From the NCBI RefSeq assembly GCF_000016325.1, contig NC_009436.1:3286001-3350000 (forward strand): a DNA stretch of 64,000 bases. Reading direction: 5' to 3'. The notes beneath the pieces were generated by a model. It made no database searches, was not told where the DNA came from, and saw only the letters and a list, made by a program, of their open reading frames with translations. A program made the position numbers and the translations under genes. Position 1 is the first letter of the stretch. Every line of letters begins with the position of its first letter. The stretch is from Enterobacter sp. 638 (GTDB taxonomy: Bacteria > Pseudomonadota > Gammaproteobacteria > Enterobacterales > Enterobacteriaceae). Shown piece after piece: positions 41,638 through 51,362 of this stretch.

Positions 41638-42587
41638 TGTGCAGCCCTGAATTTAATGCTGTCTGAAATACGCTTCGCCGTTTGCGGAGGAAGTTCTCCC
41701 ACAATGGTGATCTCAGCATTATCGCGTATCGTCGAACTGACTGTTCGGCGACCCGTCCGGAGCATTTGCTCAGAACTGTTAGCGGTGGCGCGATTGATAT
41801 TCACCGAGAAGCTAAACAGGCCGTCAGAATAAAGTCGAGATTCGACCGCAGTTTCAATCGTTGGAAGCTGACGGCGACTGCTGGATATCTCACTGAAACC
41901 TTGAGGTATCCATGATGGCGCCCAGTTAAAGTTAGCCGCGTCGCCCGCAGGAACCGACAGAAGCGGTGGAAGGTTAGCTTTAGCCAGGCTTTGCATACTC
42001 GAGCCAACCTGATTATTCACGGTGAACGAGATCACGCGGAATTGCTCAAGCGTTTCACCGTCGCGATCGAGCAGATCGACACGCATTGGCAGCTTGGTTT
42101 CCGTATCCATCCACACAATGTAGCTATAGCGTGTGCCGTCTTTTGCCACTACGCGAATGACTTCGCACAGCCTGTCCGCAATGCGGGTACGGCCAACCGA
42201 AATAAAATCGTAGTAAGGCGACAGACGCTTAAAATCGGTATACACAAGAGCGGGTAGCGAATCGACGATGTAATCGCCATTGAGCGTAAACGGTTCAAGA
42301 CCTGGCTCAAAATAGCTGATTTCATTACCGCGCTGAACAACTTCACGGCGCGGGCCGTCCATCTGTAAAAGCTGGGCAAGCGGCTGTTTATCAAGACGAG
42401 CATGGCGATAGCGCAACGACTCTACACCTTGCTTATTGATACTGACAAAAGCCAACTCATAATTGAGTGACTGGCTGGCCATATTCATTTGCTGCAACAA
42501 CGCCCCGGACGATAAATCAGCCGAGGCGTTGGCAGAGAAGAACAGGCTACCCGCCACCAAAGACATGGCGCACCAAAGTTGCTTCAT
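41634..42587 (-). CDS. rseB: Periplasmic sigma-E regulator RseB
   Basis: The protein has 317 residues with a signal peptide (CAMSLVAGSLFFSANASA), a LolA/LppX-like lipid-sensing N-terminal domain and a smaller C-terminal domain. It binds the periplasmic part of RseA and shields it from DegS until LPS intermediates displace it. Its ATG overlaps the last base region of rseA, indicating coupling. Confidence 0.96.
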   Translation of the reverse strand: MKQLWCAMSLVAGSLFFSANASADLSSGALLQQMNMASQSLNYELAFVSINKQGVESLRYRHARLDKQPLAQLLQMDGPRREVVQRGNEISYFEPGLEPFTLNGDYIVDSLPALVYTDFKRLSPYYDFISVGRTRIADRLCEVIRVVAKDGTRYSYIVWMDTETKLPMRVDLLDRDGETLEQFRVISFTVNNQVGSSMQSLAKANLPPLLSVPAGDAANFNWAPSWIPQGFSEISSSRRQLPTIETAVESRLYSDGLFSFSVNINRATANSSEQMLRTGRRTVSSTIRDNAEITIVGELPPQTAKRISDSIKFRAAQ

Positions 42588-43237
42588 TACTGCGATTGCG
42601 TTCCTAAAGTTTGGTTTCCTGGTACTTGCACGCCAGCTTGCTGGGTTTGCGCCTGCTCAAACTGGAGTTGTTCCGAGTGCAAGCGGCGCTGCAATTCGTA
42701 ATCCTGCAACATCGCATTAATACGACGGCGCTGTTCCTGTACCTGCTGTTGCTGACCAGGACTTACCGACGCATCTGCTGGCACGCCCAGACTTACCGGA
42801 CTTGCTTTGCCCATCATCGGCAGCGTATTGAACACTGGCGCTTCAGGCTGCTGATTCGCTTCAGATTGACCATTATAGTGCTGGACGCCAACAATAACTG
42901 CAAGCGATACACATGCCGCCACACCCATTTGGGTAAGCTGACTCGCCCATGGGCGCACTTTTTTCCAGAACGGCATCTTCTGCCATTGATGCGGCGCCGG
43001 CTGAGCTTCAGGAATCAAAGGAATAGTTTGATGTACAGGCTCGTTCTCAATGGCCGCCATTACGCGTGCTGAGATATCGAAATGGAGAACATCGCCCGTA
43101 TCACCGCGCATAGAATCACGGATGAGATGGTAACTCTCCCAGGTCTTTTGCATATCGGGAGAATGAGAAAGCTCGTTGAGCAACTCACTGTCCAGCATTT
43201 CACCATCCATTAAAGCGGAAAGTTTTTCTTTCTGCAT
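42587..43237 (-). CDS. rseA: Anti-sigma-E factor RseA
   Basis: The protein has 216 residues: cytoplasmic anti-sigma domain (MQKEKLSALMDGEMLDSELL...), a single transmembrane helix (MGVAACVSLAVIVGVQHY) and a periplasmic part with QQQQVQEQRRRINAML and a C-terminal ...LGTQSQ. It holds sigma-E at the membrane until cleaved by DegS and RseP. The start at 43237 gives the E. coli length; the longer in-frame ATG at 43318 overlaps rpoE and is rejected. Confidence 0.97.
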   Translation of the reverse strand: MQKEKLSALMDGEMLDSELLNELSHSPDMQKTWESYHLIRDSMRGDTGDVLHFDISARVMAAIENEPVHQTIPLIPEAQPAPHQWQKMPFWKKVRPWASQLTQMGVAACVSLAVIVGVQHYNGQSEANQQPEAPVFNTLPMMGKASPVSLGVPADASVSPGQQQQVQEQRRRINAMLQDYELQRRLHSEQLQFEQAQTQQAGVQVPGNQTLGTQSQ

Positions 43238-43268
43238 GCCTAATACCTTTTCCAGTATCCCGCTATCG

Positions 43269-43844
43269 TCAACGCCTGATAAGCGGTTGAACTTTATTAT
43301 CAATAGCTTCTCGCGCACGGAAAATACGTGAGCGAACCGTCCCGACCGGACAATCCATGATGGCAGCTATCTCTTCATAGCTAAGGCCATCCAGTTCCCG
43401 TAACGTAATTGCCATACGTAAATCTTCCGGGAGCGACTCGATCGTTCGAAAAACTATTTGTCTCAGCTCTTCTGACAACATTAAGTTCTCAGGGTTCGAA
43501 ATTTCTTTCAATGCACCGCCACTTTCGAAGTTTTCTGCTTCAATCGCATCAATATCACTTGATGGCGGACGACGTCCCTGAGCAACCAGATAATTCTTTG
43601 CTGTATTGACAGCAATACGATACAGCCAGGTGTAAAAAGCACTATCTCCCCGGAAAGAATCCAGCGCGCGATAGGCCTTAATGAAAGACTCTTGTACCAC
43701 ATCAGGGACATCCCCTGACGGGACATAACGGGACACCAGACTTGCCACTTTATGCTGGTAGCGCACTACCAGTAAGTTAAAGGCTTTCTGATCTCCCTTC
43801 TGGACCCGTTCTACCAGGACCTGGTCCGTTAACTGCTCGCTCAT
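43269..43844 (-). CDS. rpoE: Sigma-E (RpoE)
   Basis: An ECF sigma factor of 191 residues: region 2 (DVVQESFIKAYRALDSFRGDSAFYTWLYRIAVNTAKN) and region 4 (LRELDGLSYEEIAAIMDCPVGTVRSRIFRARE). It directs the envelope-stress regulon. The start at 43844 is the E. coli one; the in-frame ATG at 43877 is not. A sigma-E promoter and an overlapping leader ORF lie upstream; GGGGAGAC in the leader is a possible CsrA site. Confidence 0.98.
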   Translation of the reverse strand: MSEQLTDQVLVERVQKGDQKAFNLLVVRYQHKVASLVSRYVPSGDVPDVVQESFIKAYRALDSFRGDSAFYTWLYRIAVNTAKNYLVAQGRRPPSSDIDAIEAENFESGGALKEISNPENLMLSEELRQIVFRTIESLPEDLRMAITLRELDGLSYEEIAAIMDCPVGTVRSRIFRAREAIDNKVQPLIRR

Positions 43845-43945
43845 CCGAGGTAATGTCTCCCCAAACCTAAATTCCACGCGTTATCGAAACGCCACTCTAA
43901 AAACACTGCAATGTGAGCAAGCAGGGGATTAGAGTGTCTATTCAT
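43841..43945 (-). CDS. rseD: Candidate rpoE leader peptide (RseD-like)
   Basis: A 34-codon ORF starts with ATG at 43945 and ends in a TGA that overlaps the rpoE ATG (ATGA), giving MNRHSNPLLAHIAVF... and a C-terminus ...WNLGLGRHYLG. E. coli has a leader ORF, rseD (51 codons as I recall), coupled to rpoE at the same place and used in CsrA repression. This one is shorter and an in-frame TAA lies four codons before its ATG. Translation is not proven. Confidence 0.55.
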   Translation of the reverse strand: MNRHSNPLLAHIAVFLEWRFDNAWNLGLGRHYLG

Positions 43946-43956
43946 CAGTAAGTTCC
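43929..43956 (-). promoter_or_regulatory. Sigma-E autoregulatory promoter of rpoE
   Basis: On the minus strand the -35 GGAACTT (43950-43956) and -10 TCTAA (43929-43933) are separated by 16 bases, the sigma-E consensus. It overlaps the ATG of the leader ORF, so transcripts from it would begin inside that ORF. Confidence 0.88.
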
Positions 43957-44270
43957 GTTACGCTTTTGTTTTTGTTCATCGTGTCGCAGACAGTTCATTT
44001 TCTCTCATTATATGTCTGTTAACGATACGTACCCCAATTTCTGATAGTAAAGGGCATTTTTACAGCCAGCAGAGTACCGCAACAAAGGTATTATTTCACC
44101 ACAAAATCTGAAGCTAACGATCTGCTTCGCAAAATATTTTCGCGCATTTGCACGATTTTATCCTCTCCGCCGATGTTTAGGCTGCGCAACACACAATAAA
44201 AAAAACGTGCTGTACATCGCGTACCGGTGCTATTCTGGCCAAACACTGTTTAGTAAATTAAACAAAAATC
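43946..44270. other. Divergent region rpoE-nadB
   Basis: These 325 bases carry the sigma-E promoter near rpoE and the NadR box next to nadB. The AT-rich middle part (43960-44240) probably holds distal rpoE promoters and the nadB promoter, but I see no further clear element or gene. Confidence 0.6.
44247..44264 (+). promoter_or_regulatory. NadR operator of nadB
   Basis: TGTTTA GTAAAT TAAACA is an exact NadR box (TGTTTA-N6-TAAACA) ending six bases before the nadB ATG. It implies repression when NAD is plentiful. Confidence 0.88.
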
Positions 44271-45890
44271 ATGAACACAACTCCAGAACTCCAATGTGAT
44301 GTACTGATTATTGGCAGCGGCGCAGCTGGCCTGTCCCTCGCACTTCGCCTGGCTTCTCAGCAGAAAGTGATTGTCCTGAGTAAAGGGCCAATGAGCGAAG
44401 GCTCAACCTTCTACGCGCAAGGTGGTATTGCGGCTGTGTTTGATGAAACAGACAGCATCGCGTCACATGTCGAAGACACCTTAATAGCCGGCGCAGGAAT
44501 TGTTGATGAGCATGCCGCTGAATTTGTAGCCAGCAATGCACGTCACTGTGTTCAATGGCTTATCGATCAGGGCGTTTTATTCGATACGCATATTCAGCCG
44601 AATGGTGAAGAGGGCTATCACCTCACCCGTGAAGGGGGTCATAGTCACCGTCGCATTTTGCACACTGCCGACGCCACGGGTAAAGAAGTTGAAACCACGC
44701 TGGTGAGCCAGGCGCGTAACCATCCGAACATTCAGGTACTCGAGCGCAGCAACGCGGTCGATTTGATTGTTTCCGATAAGATTGGGCTGCCGGGAACGCG
44801 ACGAGTCGTTGGCGCATGGGTCTGGAACCGTAATAAAGAAAAAGTGGAAACCTGTCAGGCAAAATCTGTGGTGCTGGCAACGGGCGGTGCTTCTAAAGTT
44901 TACCAATATACGACAAACCCAGACATCTCCTCAGGCGATGGCATTGCGATGGCCTGGCGTGCCGGCTGCCGTGTCGCCAATCTGGAATTTAATCAGTTTC
45001 ATCCAACAGCGTTGTTCCATCCTCAGGCGCGCAACTTTCTGTTGACCGAAGCCCTGCGTGGCGAAGGCGCTCACCTTAAACGCCCCGACGGCTCGCGGTT
45101 TATGCCAGACTTTGATTCCCGCGGTGAACTTGCTCCGCGCGATATTGTGGCGCGCGCCATTGACCATGAAATGAAGCGTCTCGGCGTCGATTGCATGTAT
45201 CTCGACATCAGCCATAAACCCGCTGATTTTGTGCGTCAGCACTTCCCGACCATCTACGAGAAATTACTCGGACTGGGGATCGATCTGACCAAAGAACCCG
45301 TTCCTATTGTCCCCGCTGCGCACTATACATGCGGCGGCGTGATGGTAGACGATCATGGACGGACAGACGTTGATGGTCTTTACGCGATCGGCGAGGTGAG
45401 TTACACCGGGCTGCATGGTGCCAACCGCATGGCGTCTAACTCGCTGCTTGAATGTCTGGTTTATGGCTGGTCAGCTGCAGAAGATATCACCAAACGTACG
45501 CCCTATGCCCGCAAGGTAGAATCGCTTCCCGCCTGGGATGAGAGTCGAGTCGATAATCCGGATGAACTCGTGGTCATTCAGCATAACTGGCATGAGTTAA
45601 GACTGTTTATGTGGGATTACGTTGGGATTGTGCGGACCACGAAACGTCTGGAACGCGCGCTGCGGCGCATTACTATGCTCCAGCAAGAAATCGATGAGTA
45701 TTACGCTCATTTCCGCGTATCCAATAACCTGCTTGAGCTGCGCAACCTGGTACAGGTTGCAGAGTTGATTGTGCGGTGTGCCATGATGCGTAAAGAAAGT
45801 CGAGGCTTACATTACACGCTGGATTACCCCGATCAACTGGAAGAATCGGGGCCGTCGATTCTAGCCCCACTTGTTCACATAAACAGATAA
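44271..45890 (+). CDS. nadB: L-aspartate oxidase
   Basis: A flavoprotein of 539 residues: FAD-binding [13 protein letters not shown] at the N-terminus, [16 protein letters not shown], and the succinate-dehydrogenase-like active-site [15 protein letters not shown]...[10 protein letters not shown] region; helical C-terminal domain. It oxidises aspartate to iminoaspartate, the first step of quinolinate and NAD synthesis. The 3' end overlaps the convergent trmN6 by 16 bases. No strong ribosome-binding site is visible because the NadR box occupies that position. Confidence 0.97.
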   Translation: MNTTPELQCDVLIIGSGAAGLSLALRLASQQKVIVLSKGPMSEGSTFYAQGGIAAVFDETDSIASHVEDTLIAGAGIVDEHAAEFVASNARHCVQWLIDQGVLFDTHIQPNGEEGYHLTREGGHSHRRILHTADATGKEVETTLVSQARNHPNIQVLERSNAVDLIVSDKIGLPGTRRVVGAWVWNRNKEKVETCQAKSVVLATGGASKVYQYTTNPDISSGDGIAMAWRAGCRVANLEFNQFHPTALFHPQARNFLLTEALRGEGAHLKRPDGSRFMPDFDSRGELAPRDIVARAIDHEMKRLGVDCMYLDISHKPADFVRQHFPTIYEKLLGLGIDLTKEPVPIVPAAHYTCGGVMVDDHGRTDVDGLYAIGEVSYTGLHGANRMASNSLLECLVYGWSAAEDITKRTPYARKVESLPAWDESRVDNPDELVVIQHNWHELRLFMWDYVGIVRTTKRLERALRRITMLQQEIDEYYAHFRVSNNLLELRNLVQVAELIVRCAMMRKESRGLHYTLDYPDQLEESGPSILAPLVHINR

Positions 45891-46612
45891 AATGCCTGGG
45901 TCAGCGCGGTGTAATCTTCGGAGTAACGCTGGTCTGGCCCACGAATCACCATTCTGTCGCTAAAGCACTCTCCCTCTTTCGGCGATAGCGCCAGTAATAC
46001 CCGGTGAGGCAGTTTTCCATCGGTATCGGCAATATCGGTTCGCAGACGTAAAAACCAGCCGATGTCGAGCGCAGTCTTGATAAAAGTATTCCCGGTATTT
46101 TCGGGTAATACGACGCAGAAAAAACCTTCTTCCGAGATTAAATTGGCTGCCGCAGCTAAAAGCGCAGGATGCCCAAGCGAACCGGTATAGCGAGCCTGTT
46201 CACGCTCTGGCGTGCCGCAGTCAACGCCAGGCTCATAATAAGGGGGATTGCTAACGATAAGATCGTAACGCGCCGTTTGCTCGGGCGCCCACGCCAGAAT
46301 ATCAGCGCACTGAACCTGAACGCGTTCAGCCCAAGGGGATTCAGCGGCGTTTTCACTGGCCTGATTCGCTGCCTGAGCATCCAGTTCGACCGAGTCAATC
46401 GTGACATGCTGCTCGGTACGTTGCGCCAGCATCAGCGCTAAAAGGCCACTTCCGCTACCGATATCCAAAATTCGCTTTACGCCCGCGACGGGAGCCCATG
46501 CACCGAGTAAAATACCGTCAGTACCGACCTTCATCGCGCAACGATCGTGAGCTACAAAGAACTGTTTAAAAGTGAAACCATCGCGGCGCAACAGCGCTTT
46601 GGGTTGGGACAT
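45875..46612 (-). CDS. trmN6: tRNA1(Val) (adenine-37-N6)-methyltransferase
   Basis: A Rossmann-fold methyltransferase of 245 residues with the SAM motif [17 protein letters not shown] and catalytic NPPYYEPG. It methylates A37 of tRNA1-Val. It is divergent from srmB and overlaps the nadB end, the same arrangement as in E. coli (yfiC). Confidence 0.96.
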   Translation of the reverse strand: MSQPKALLRRDGFTFKQFFVAHDRCAMKVGTDGILLGAWAPVAGVKRILDIGSGSGLLALMLAQRTEQHVTIDSVELDAQAANQASENAAESPWAERVQVQCADILAWAPEQTARYDLIVSNPPYYEPGVDCGTPEREQARYTGSLGHPALLAAAANLISEEGFFCVVLPENTGNTFIKTALDIGWFLRLRTDIADTDGKLPHRVLLALSPKEGECFSDRMVIRGPDQRYSEDYTALTQAFYLFM

Positions 46613-46745
46613 GTCAAAACAACCTTCTTAAATGAAACTGGAGTAGCATAGGGGAAAGCGAAGTGGTGGAAAAGGGATATCCATACAAACAGATGAAGAT
46701 TGCAGCCATAACGTCTATAATCAGCGCCCCACACAGAGGTAGAAC

Positions 46746-48074
46746 ATGACTGTAACGACTTTTTCCGAACTTGAACTCGATGAATGCCTGCTGGAAGCTC
46801 TCCAGAATAAAGGCTTCACACGCCCGACTGCCATCCAGGCGGCTGCCATTCCGCCTGCGTTAGAAGGCCGTGATGTACTCGGTTCTGCGCCGACAGGCAC
46901 CGGTAAAACGGCGGCGTACTTGCTGCCTGTCTTGCAGCATCTTATTGATTTCCCTCGCAAGAAATCTGGCCCGCCGCGTATTTTGATTCTGACACCTACA
47001 CGTGAGTTAGCCGTTCAGGTAGCAGAACATGCGCGTGAATTAGCCGCAAAAACGCATCTGGACATTGCCACCATCACCGGTGGTGTCGCCTACATGAACC
47101 ACGCCGAAGTGTTCAGTGAGAACCAGGATATCGTGGTAGCGACGACCGGCCGTTTGATGCAATACATCAAAGAAGAGAACTTTGACTGCCGCGCAGTAGA
47201 AACGCTGATCCTTGATGAAGCAGACCGTATGCTGGAACTGGGCTTTGCGCAGGATATCGAGCATATCGCAGGCGAAACGCGCTGGCGCAAACAGACGATG
47301 CTGTTCTCCGCAACGCTTGAAGGCGATGCGATCAAAGATTTTGCTGAGCGTCTTCTGGAAGATCCGGCCGAAGTTTCTGCCACGCCTTCTACGCGTGAGC
47401 GCAAAAAGATCCACCAGTGGTATTACCGCGCAGATAACTTTGAACACAAGCTTGAGCTGCTGAAGCATCTGCTCAAACAAGATGACACGACGCGTACCAT
47501 TGTTTTTGTTCGTAAACGCGAGCGCGTACATGAGTTGGCCGCTCAGTTGCGTTCAGCGGGTATCGATAACTGTTATCTTGAAGGCGACATGCCGCAGGTG
47601 AAACGCACCGAAGGGATTAAACGTCTGACTGAGGGTCGCGTTAATGTTCTGGTGGCTACCGACGTAGCGGCGCGCGGTATCGACATTCCTGAAGTAAGCC
47701 ATGTTATTAACTTTGACATGCCGCGCAGCGGGGATACCTATCTTCACCGTATCGGTCGTACCGGACGTGCAGGCCTGAAGGGTACGGCTATTTCTTTGGT
47801 TGAGGCGCATGACTATCTGCTGCTTCAGAAAGTAGGCCGTTACATCGAAGAGCCCGTTAAAGCGCGCGTAATTGATGAGTTACGCCCTACGACGCGTCCG
47901 CCGAGCGAGAAAATGACGGGTAAACCGTCTAAGAAAGTGCTCGCTAAACGCGAAGAGCAGAAACAGAAAGAAAAAGAAAAACCGCGCGTGAAGGACCGTC
48001 ACCGTGATGCCAAGAATATTGGCAAACGCCGTAAGCCGAGTGGCTCAACAGCGACTTCTAACAAAGAAGAATAA
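46746..48074 (+). CDS. srmB: DEAD-box RNA helicase SrmB
   Basis: The protein has 442 residues: Q-motif FTRPTAIQ, Walker A APTGTGKTAAYLLP, motif II LDEADRML, SAT motif FSATLEGD, and motif VI HRIGRTGRAG, followed by a lysine-rich tail (about 385-442) for RNA contact. It acts early in 50S ribosome assembly with L4 and L24. A terminator follows immediately. Confidence 0.98.
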   Translation: MTVTTFSELELDECLLEALQNKGFTRPTAIQAAAIPPALEGRDVLGSAPTGTGKTAAYLLPVLQHLIDFPRKKSGPPRILILTPTRELAVQVAEHARELAAKTHLDIATITGGVAYMNHAEVFSENQDIVVATTGRLMQYIKEENFDCRAVETLILDEADRMLELGFAQDIEHIAGETRWRKQTMLFSATLEGDAIKDFAERLLEDPAEVSATPSTRERKKIHQWYYRADNFEHKLELLKHLLKQDDTTRTIVFVRKRERVHELAAQLRSAGIDNCYLEGDMPQVKRTEGIKRLTEGRVNVLVATDVAARGIDIPEVSHVINFDMPRSGDTYLHRIGRTGRAGLKGTAISLVEAHDYLLLQKVGRYIEEPVKARVIDELRPTTRPPSEKMTGKPSKKVLAKREEQKQKEKEKPRVKDRHRDAKNIGKRRKPSGSTATSNKEE

Positions 48075-48076
48075 AA

Positions 48077-48103
48077 AAACGCCGGGCTCATTACCCGGCG
48101 TTT
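48077..48103. terminator. Terminator, srmB/grcA
   Basis: AAACGCCGGG and CCCGGCGTTT pair around CTCATTA, with TTTTT after and AAAAAA before, so it can act for both convergent genes. Confidence 0.88.
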
Positions 48104-48119
48104 TTATTTCTAGCGGATC

Positions 48120-48503
48120 TTACAGGCTAGCAGTAAAGGTACGAGCAATCACATCGCGCTGCTGTTCTGGCGTCAGTGAATTGAAGCGTACGGCATAACC
48201 TGAAACGCGGATGGTCAGCTGCGGATATTTTTCTGGATGCTTAACCGCATCTTCCAGGGTCTCGCGACGCAGTACGTTGACGTTCAGGTGTTGTCCACCT
48301 TCAACGCGTACTTCTGGTTGGATCTCCATTGGGATTTCACGGTATTCGATTTCGCCCAGTTTGTTTACTGGCACAATTTGGTCTTCCGCAAAACCGGCTT
48401 TCGCCACGACGCAACGCGCTTCACCTTTCTCGCTGTCCAGCAGCCAAAAAGAATTCAACAGGTCGTCATTTGCAGCTTTAGTGATCTGGATACCCGTAAT
48501 CAT
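48120..48503 (-). CDS. grcA: Autonomous glycyl radical cofactor GrcA
   Basis: The protein has 127 residues and resembles the C-terminal domain of pyruvate formate-lyase; the radical glycine lies in [12 protein letters not shown] near the C-terminus. It replaces the damaged PFL end after oxygen exposure. Two FNR-type sites lie upstream with the spacing known for the E. coli yfiD promoter. Confidence 0.97.
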   Translation of the reverse strand: MITGIQITKAANDDLLNSFWLLDSEKGEARCVVAKAGFAEDQIVPVNKLGEIEYREIPMEIQPEVRVEGGQHLNVNVLRRETLEDAVKHPEKYPQLTIRVSGYAVRFNSLTPEQQRDVIARTFTASL

Positions 48504-48609
48504 ATGATGCCTCCCATAACCTACATTATTTGGTGTCGGCCATTAGCGGCCAATTGGTAAAACCATTGTTTCTTGAGTGTATATATATCAGTCGAACCCG
48601 CCCAATTCA

Positions 48610-48623
48610 TTGACCTAAATCAA
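48610..48623 (-). promoter_or_regulatory. FNR site, promoter-proximal, grcA
   Basis: TTGACCTAAATCAA matches TTGAT-N4-ATCAA with one mismatch. With a start about 40 bases downstream (TATATATA near 48580-48587 as -10) it fits a class II FNR position. Confidence 0.75.
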
Positions 48624-48661
48624 CAAAAAACAGACCTTACAAATTGTGTGGTTTGAATTTG

Positions 48662-48675
48662 TTGTTTTATATCAA
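48662..48675 (-). promoter_or_regulatory. FNR site, distal, grcA
   Basis: TTGTTTTATATCAA is a second FNR-like site, centred 52 bases from the first, close to the -40/-93 pair described for yfiD, where the distal site lowers full anaerobic activity. Confidence 0.6.
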
Positions 48676-48803
48676 TTTTCACACCGTGGAATCTGGGTAT
48701 GTTTTCGTTCTTTTCAAGTCTTAAGGGCTTTATCCCTAACGGATTTTGCGCCTCCGGCATTAACGGTTAAGCTAGGCGCAGATAAAATTCGCAGGAGAGC
48801 GAG

Positions 48804-49493
48804 ATGACCACTTCATTAACATGGCATGACGTGTTGGCTGATGAAAAACAACAACCCTATTTTGTTAATACGCTGAATACTGTCGCCGCTGAAAGGCAGT
48901 CAGGCCAAACAATCTACCCGCCGCAAAAAGATGTGTTTAACGCTTTCCGCTACACCGAGCTCAATAACGTCAAAGTCGTGATCCTGGGTCAGGATCCCTA
49001 CCACGGCCCAGGACAAGCGCATGGTTTGGCTTTCTCTGTTCGTCCGGGTATTGCCACACCACCTTCTCTGCTGAACATGTATAAGGAGCTGGAAGGTTCT
49101 CTGCCTGGCTTTGTTCGCCCTGCTCATGGCTATCTGGAGAGCTGGGCGCATCAGGGTGTGCTGCTTCTCAATACGGTACTGACCGTGCGGGCAGGACAGG
49201 CGCATTCTCATGCCAGCCTCGGATGGGAAACGTTCACCGACAAAGTGATTAGCCTGATCAACGAGCATCGAGAAGGCGTTGTGTTTTTACTGTGGGGAGC
49301 GCATGCGCAGAAGAAAGGGGCAATTATTGATCCCAAGCGCCACCATGTGCTGAAAGCGCCCCATCCTTCTCCGCTGTCTGCTCATCGCGGCTTTTTTGGC
49401 TGCAATCATTTTGTGTTAACGAATGAATGGTTAGAAAAACGCGGCGAGAAGCCTATCGACTGGATGCCAGTCTTACCGATGGAAAGTGAGTGA
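48804..49493 (+). CDS. ung: Uracil-DNA glycosylase
   Basis: The protein has 229 residues; the water-activating Asp64 is in [18 protein letters not shown] and the histidine loop in [13 protein letters not shown]. It excises uracil from DNA in base-excision repair. It is divergent from grcA, convergent with yfiF, and followed by a hairpin. Confidence 0.98.
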
Positions 49494-49530
49494 TTTTTTA
49501 AGCAGATTTAAAGGTTAAGACCAAAATGAA

Positions 49531-49554
49531 TATGCCCGACAATCGCCGGGCATA
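49531..49554. terminator. Hairpin, ung/yfiF
   Basis: TATGCCCG and CGGGCATA form a stem between convergent genes; flanking A/T bases are modest. Confidence 0.65.
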
Positions 49555-49569
49555 TTAAACAATGCGAGA

Positions 49570-50667
49570 TTACGCTTTGTTTTGACGCCACCATTCAGCC
49601 AGCAGAACGCCGGTTGCAACGGAAACGTTAAGGCTTTCTACTTTACCAGTCCCTTCGATAGAAACACTCAGGTCGGCCGTTGAAAGCGCAGCATCGGACA
49701 AACCATCGCGTTCCTGACCCAGCACCAGCACCATTTTGCGTGGCAGCGTGGCCTGGAACAGCGGCGTGCCTGTATGGCTGGATGTAGTCACGATGGAATA
49801 ACCCGCTTTGCGGAACTCCTCAATTGCATCCAGTACGCTTTCGCCTGTGATAGGCTGGACGTGCTCAGCCCCGCCTTCAGCCGTACGAATCGCTGCACCT
49901 GACTCGACAATTGCCGCATCCTGCAACAGTACGCCTTTCACGCCGAAGTGTGCGCAGCTACGCATCATTGCGCCCAGATTATGTGGGTTACCCACATCTT
50001 CCAGCGCCAGTACACAGTCATCGGCATCCGCCTGGCTGACCCACTGCTTAACGGTTGTGCCGTTACGCTTTTTGATCAGGAAGCAAACGCCACCGTGATG
50101 CTCAGTACCCGACGCCTTCGTCAGTTCTTCGTCATCAACAACGTGGTATGCCTTACGGTTTGCAGCCATCCAGCGAAGTGCTTCTTTGAAACGCGGCGTT
50201 ACGCTCTGGATAAACCAGGCACGAACGATACATTCCGGACGGCTCTGGAACAGGGCCTGACACGCATTTTCACCGTACACACGGGTTTCTTCTGCACGTT
50301 GACGGCGCAGCACTTCCGGATCGATGAAGCTTTTACCACTGATTCCGCCGTGATCGGCCTTAGCCGGTGCGTCGTCAGTTGGGGCACGAGATACCGTGCG
50401 CCATGGTGAGGAATCACGTTGGAAGTCATCCCGAGGGCGGTCGTCGCGTTTGCGATCGTCACGCTTACGGTCATCACGTTTGCGGTCATCACCGCGGGAA
50501 TTTTTGTCATCGCGGGCGGGGCGACGGCCACCGTCTGCACGCGACGATGCTGGACGCCCGGCGCCCTTTCCGGTACGCGGATTTACGGTGCGTTTGTCAG
50601 AATCATCATCACTGCGGACATACATCACTTTGACCTTGCCGCTTTTATTTTTCAGTTCGTCGTTCAT
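49570..50667 (-). CDS. yfiF: SpoU/TrmH-family RNA methyltransferase YfiF
   Basis: The protein has 365 residues: a basic, disordered N-terminus (about 1-105), a TrmH substrate-binding domain (about 115-195) and a SPOUT catalytic domain ([44 protein letters not shown]). The RNA target is unknown. The N-terminus has four tandem DDRKR-type pentapeptides (residues 60-79) that E. coli YfiF, about 345 residues, appears to lack. The start at 50667 gives [13 protein letters not shown]. Confidence 0.93.
   Translation of the reverse strand: MNDELKNKSGKVKVMYVRSDDDSDKRTVNPRTGKGAGRPASSRADGGRRPARDDKNSRGDDRKRDDRKRDDRKRDDRPRDDFQRDSSPWRTVSRAPTDDAPAKADHGGISGKSFIDPEVLRRQRAEETRVYGENACQALFQSRPECIVRAWFIQSVTPRFKEALRWMAANRKAYHVVDDEELTKASGTEHHGGVCFLIKKRNGTTVKQWVSQADADDCVLALEDVGNPHNLGAMMRSCAHFGVKGVLLQDAAIVESGAAIRTAEGGAEHVQPITGESVLDAIEEFRKAGYSIVTTSSHTGTPLFQATLPRKMVLVLGQERDGLSDAALSTADLSVSIEGTGKVESLNVSVATGVLLAEWWRQNKA
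50431..50490 (-). repeat. Coding tandem repeat, 4 x 15 bp, in yfiF
   Basis: Four consecutive 15-base units encode [15 protein letters not shown] and DDRPR. The units differ at third positions, so they are not fresh slippage copies. Confidence 0.85.
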
Positions 50668-50798
50668 GCTTTTCTCCACCAGCGCTGCGCGAAGCGCGCA
50701 GATTACCCGATGTGCAAGCGCATAGCCATTATTTCGTATAAAAGCCTATGACTATTGTTCCTATTGAATAAAACGCATTGTCGTTTCAAACAGGCTCA

Positions 50799-50850
50799 AT
50801 GATAATATGTAACATATCGGAAACATTATCGGCATTATGCCGCATTGTCC
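50799..50850 (+). promoter_or_regulatory. Possible OxyR region upstream of trxC
   Basis: Spaced GATA/TATC and ATTATC/ATGCC inverted elements lie 25-75 bases before trxC. E. coli trxC is OxyR-activated, but the match to the OxyR motif here is loose. Confidence 0.3.
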
Positions 50851-50873
50851 TAGTGCTCTATCAGAGGTTAGTT

Positions 50874-51293
50874 ATGAATACCGTATGTGCCAACTGCCAG
50901 GCTCTTAATCGCATTCCGGAAGGCCGCATTGATGATGGAGCAAAATGTGGGCGTTGCGGTCATGAGCTTTTCGATGGCGACGTGATTAACGCCACGGGTG
51001 AAACTCTCGACAAACTGCTGAAAGACGATCTCCCGGTTGTAGTGGATTTCTGGGCACCCTGGTGTGGCCCGTGCCGTAACTTTGCACCCATCTTTGAAGA
51101 TGTCGCGGAAGAACGCAGCGGCAAAATGCGTTTCGTGAAAGTTAATACCGAAGCTGAACGCGAGCTCAGCGCGCGTTTTCGCATTCGCAGTATTCCGACT
51201 ATCATGATTTTCAAAAATGGCGAAATGGTGGATATGCTTAATGGTGCCGTACCGAAGGCGCCTTTCGAGAGCTGGCTGAACGAATCGCTCTAA
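50874..51293 (+). CDS. trxC: Thioredoxin 2
   Basis: The protein has 139 residues: an N-terminal zinc domain with Cys5, Cys8, Cys25 and Cys28, then a thioredoxin fold with WCGPC at 63-67. It reduces protein disulfides in the cytoplasm under oxidative stress. The start at 50874 (GAGG eight bases before) gives the E. coli length; an in-frame ATG at 50778 is rejected. Confidence 0.97.
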   Translation: MNTVCANCQALNRIPEGRIDDGAKCGRCGHELFDGDVINATGETLDKLLKDDLPVVVDFWAPWCGPCRNFAPIFEDVAEERSGKMRFVKVNTEAERELSARFRIRSIPTIMIFKNGEMVDMLNGAVPKAPFESWLNESL

Positions 51294-51362
51294 CAATCTC
51301 GGGGTGCGTCTTGTGCCCCGCAGTTTGCTCTGCGAAAATGGCATTTTCCCTATGCCACTTCT

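Larger units (their letters stand above)
48504..48803. other. Divergent region grcA-ung
   Basis: These 300 bases contain the grcA promoter and FNR sites on the left and a short ung leader on the right (ribosome-binding GGAGAGCGAG before 48804). No further gene is seen. Confidence 0.6.

Noticed and set aside
41634..43318. Extended N-termini of rseA, rpoE, rnc and hcaT given by upstream in-frame ATGs
   Set aside because: Each extension lacks a ribosome-binding site and homology, and the internal ATG gives the length known for E. coli.
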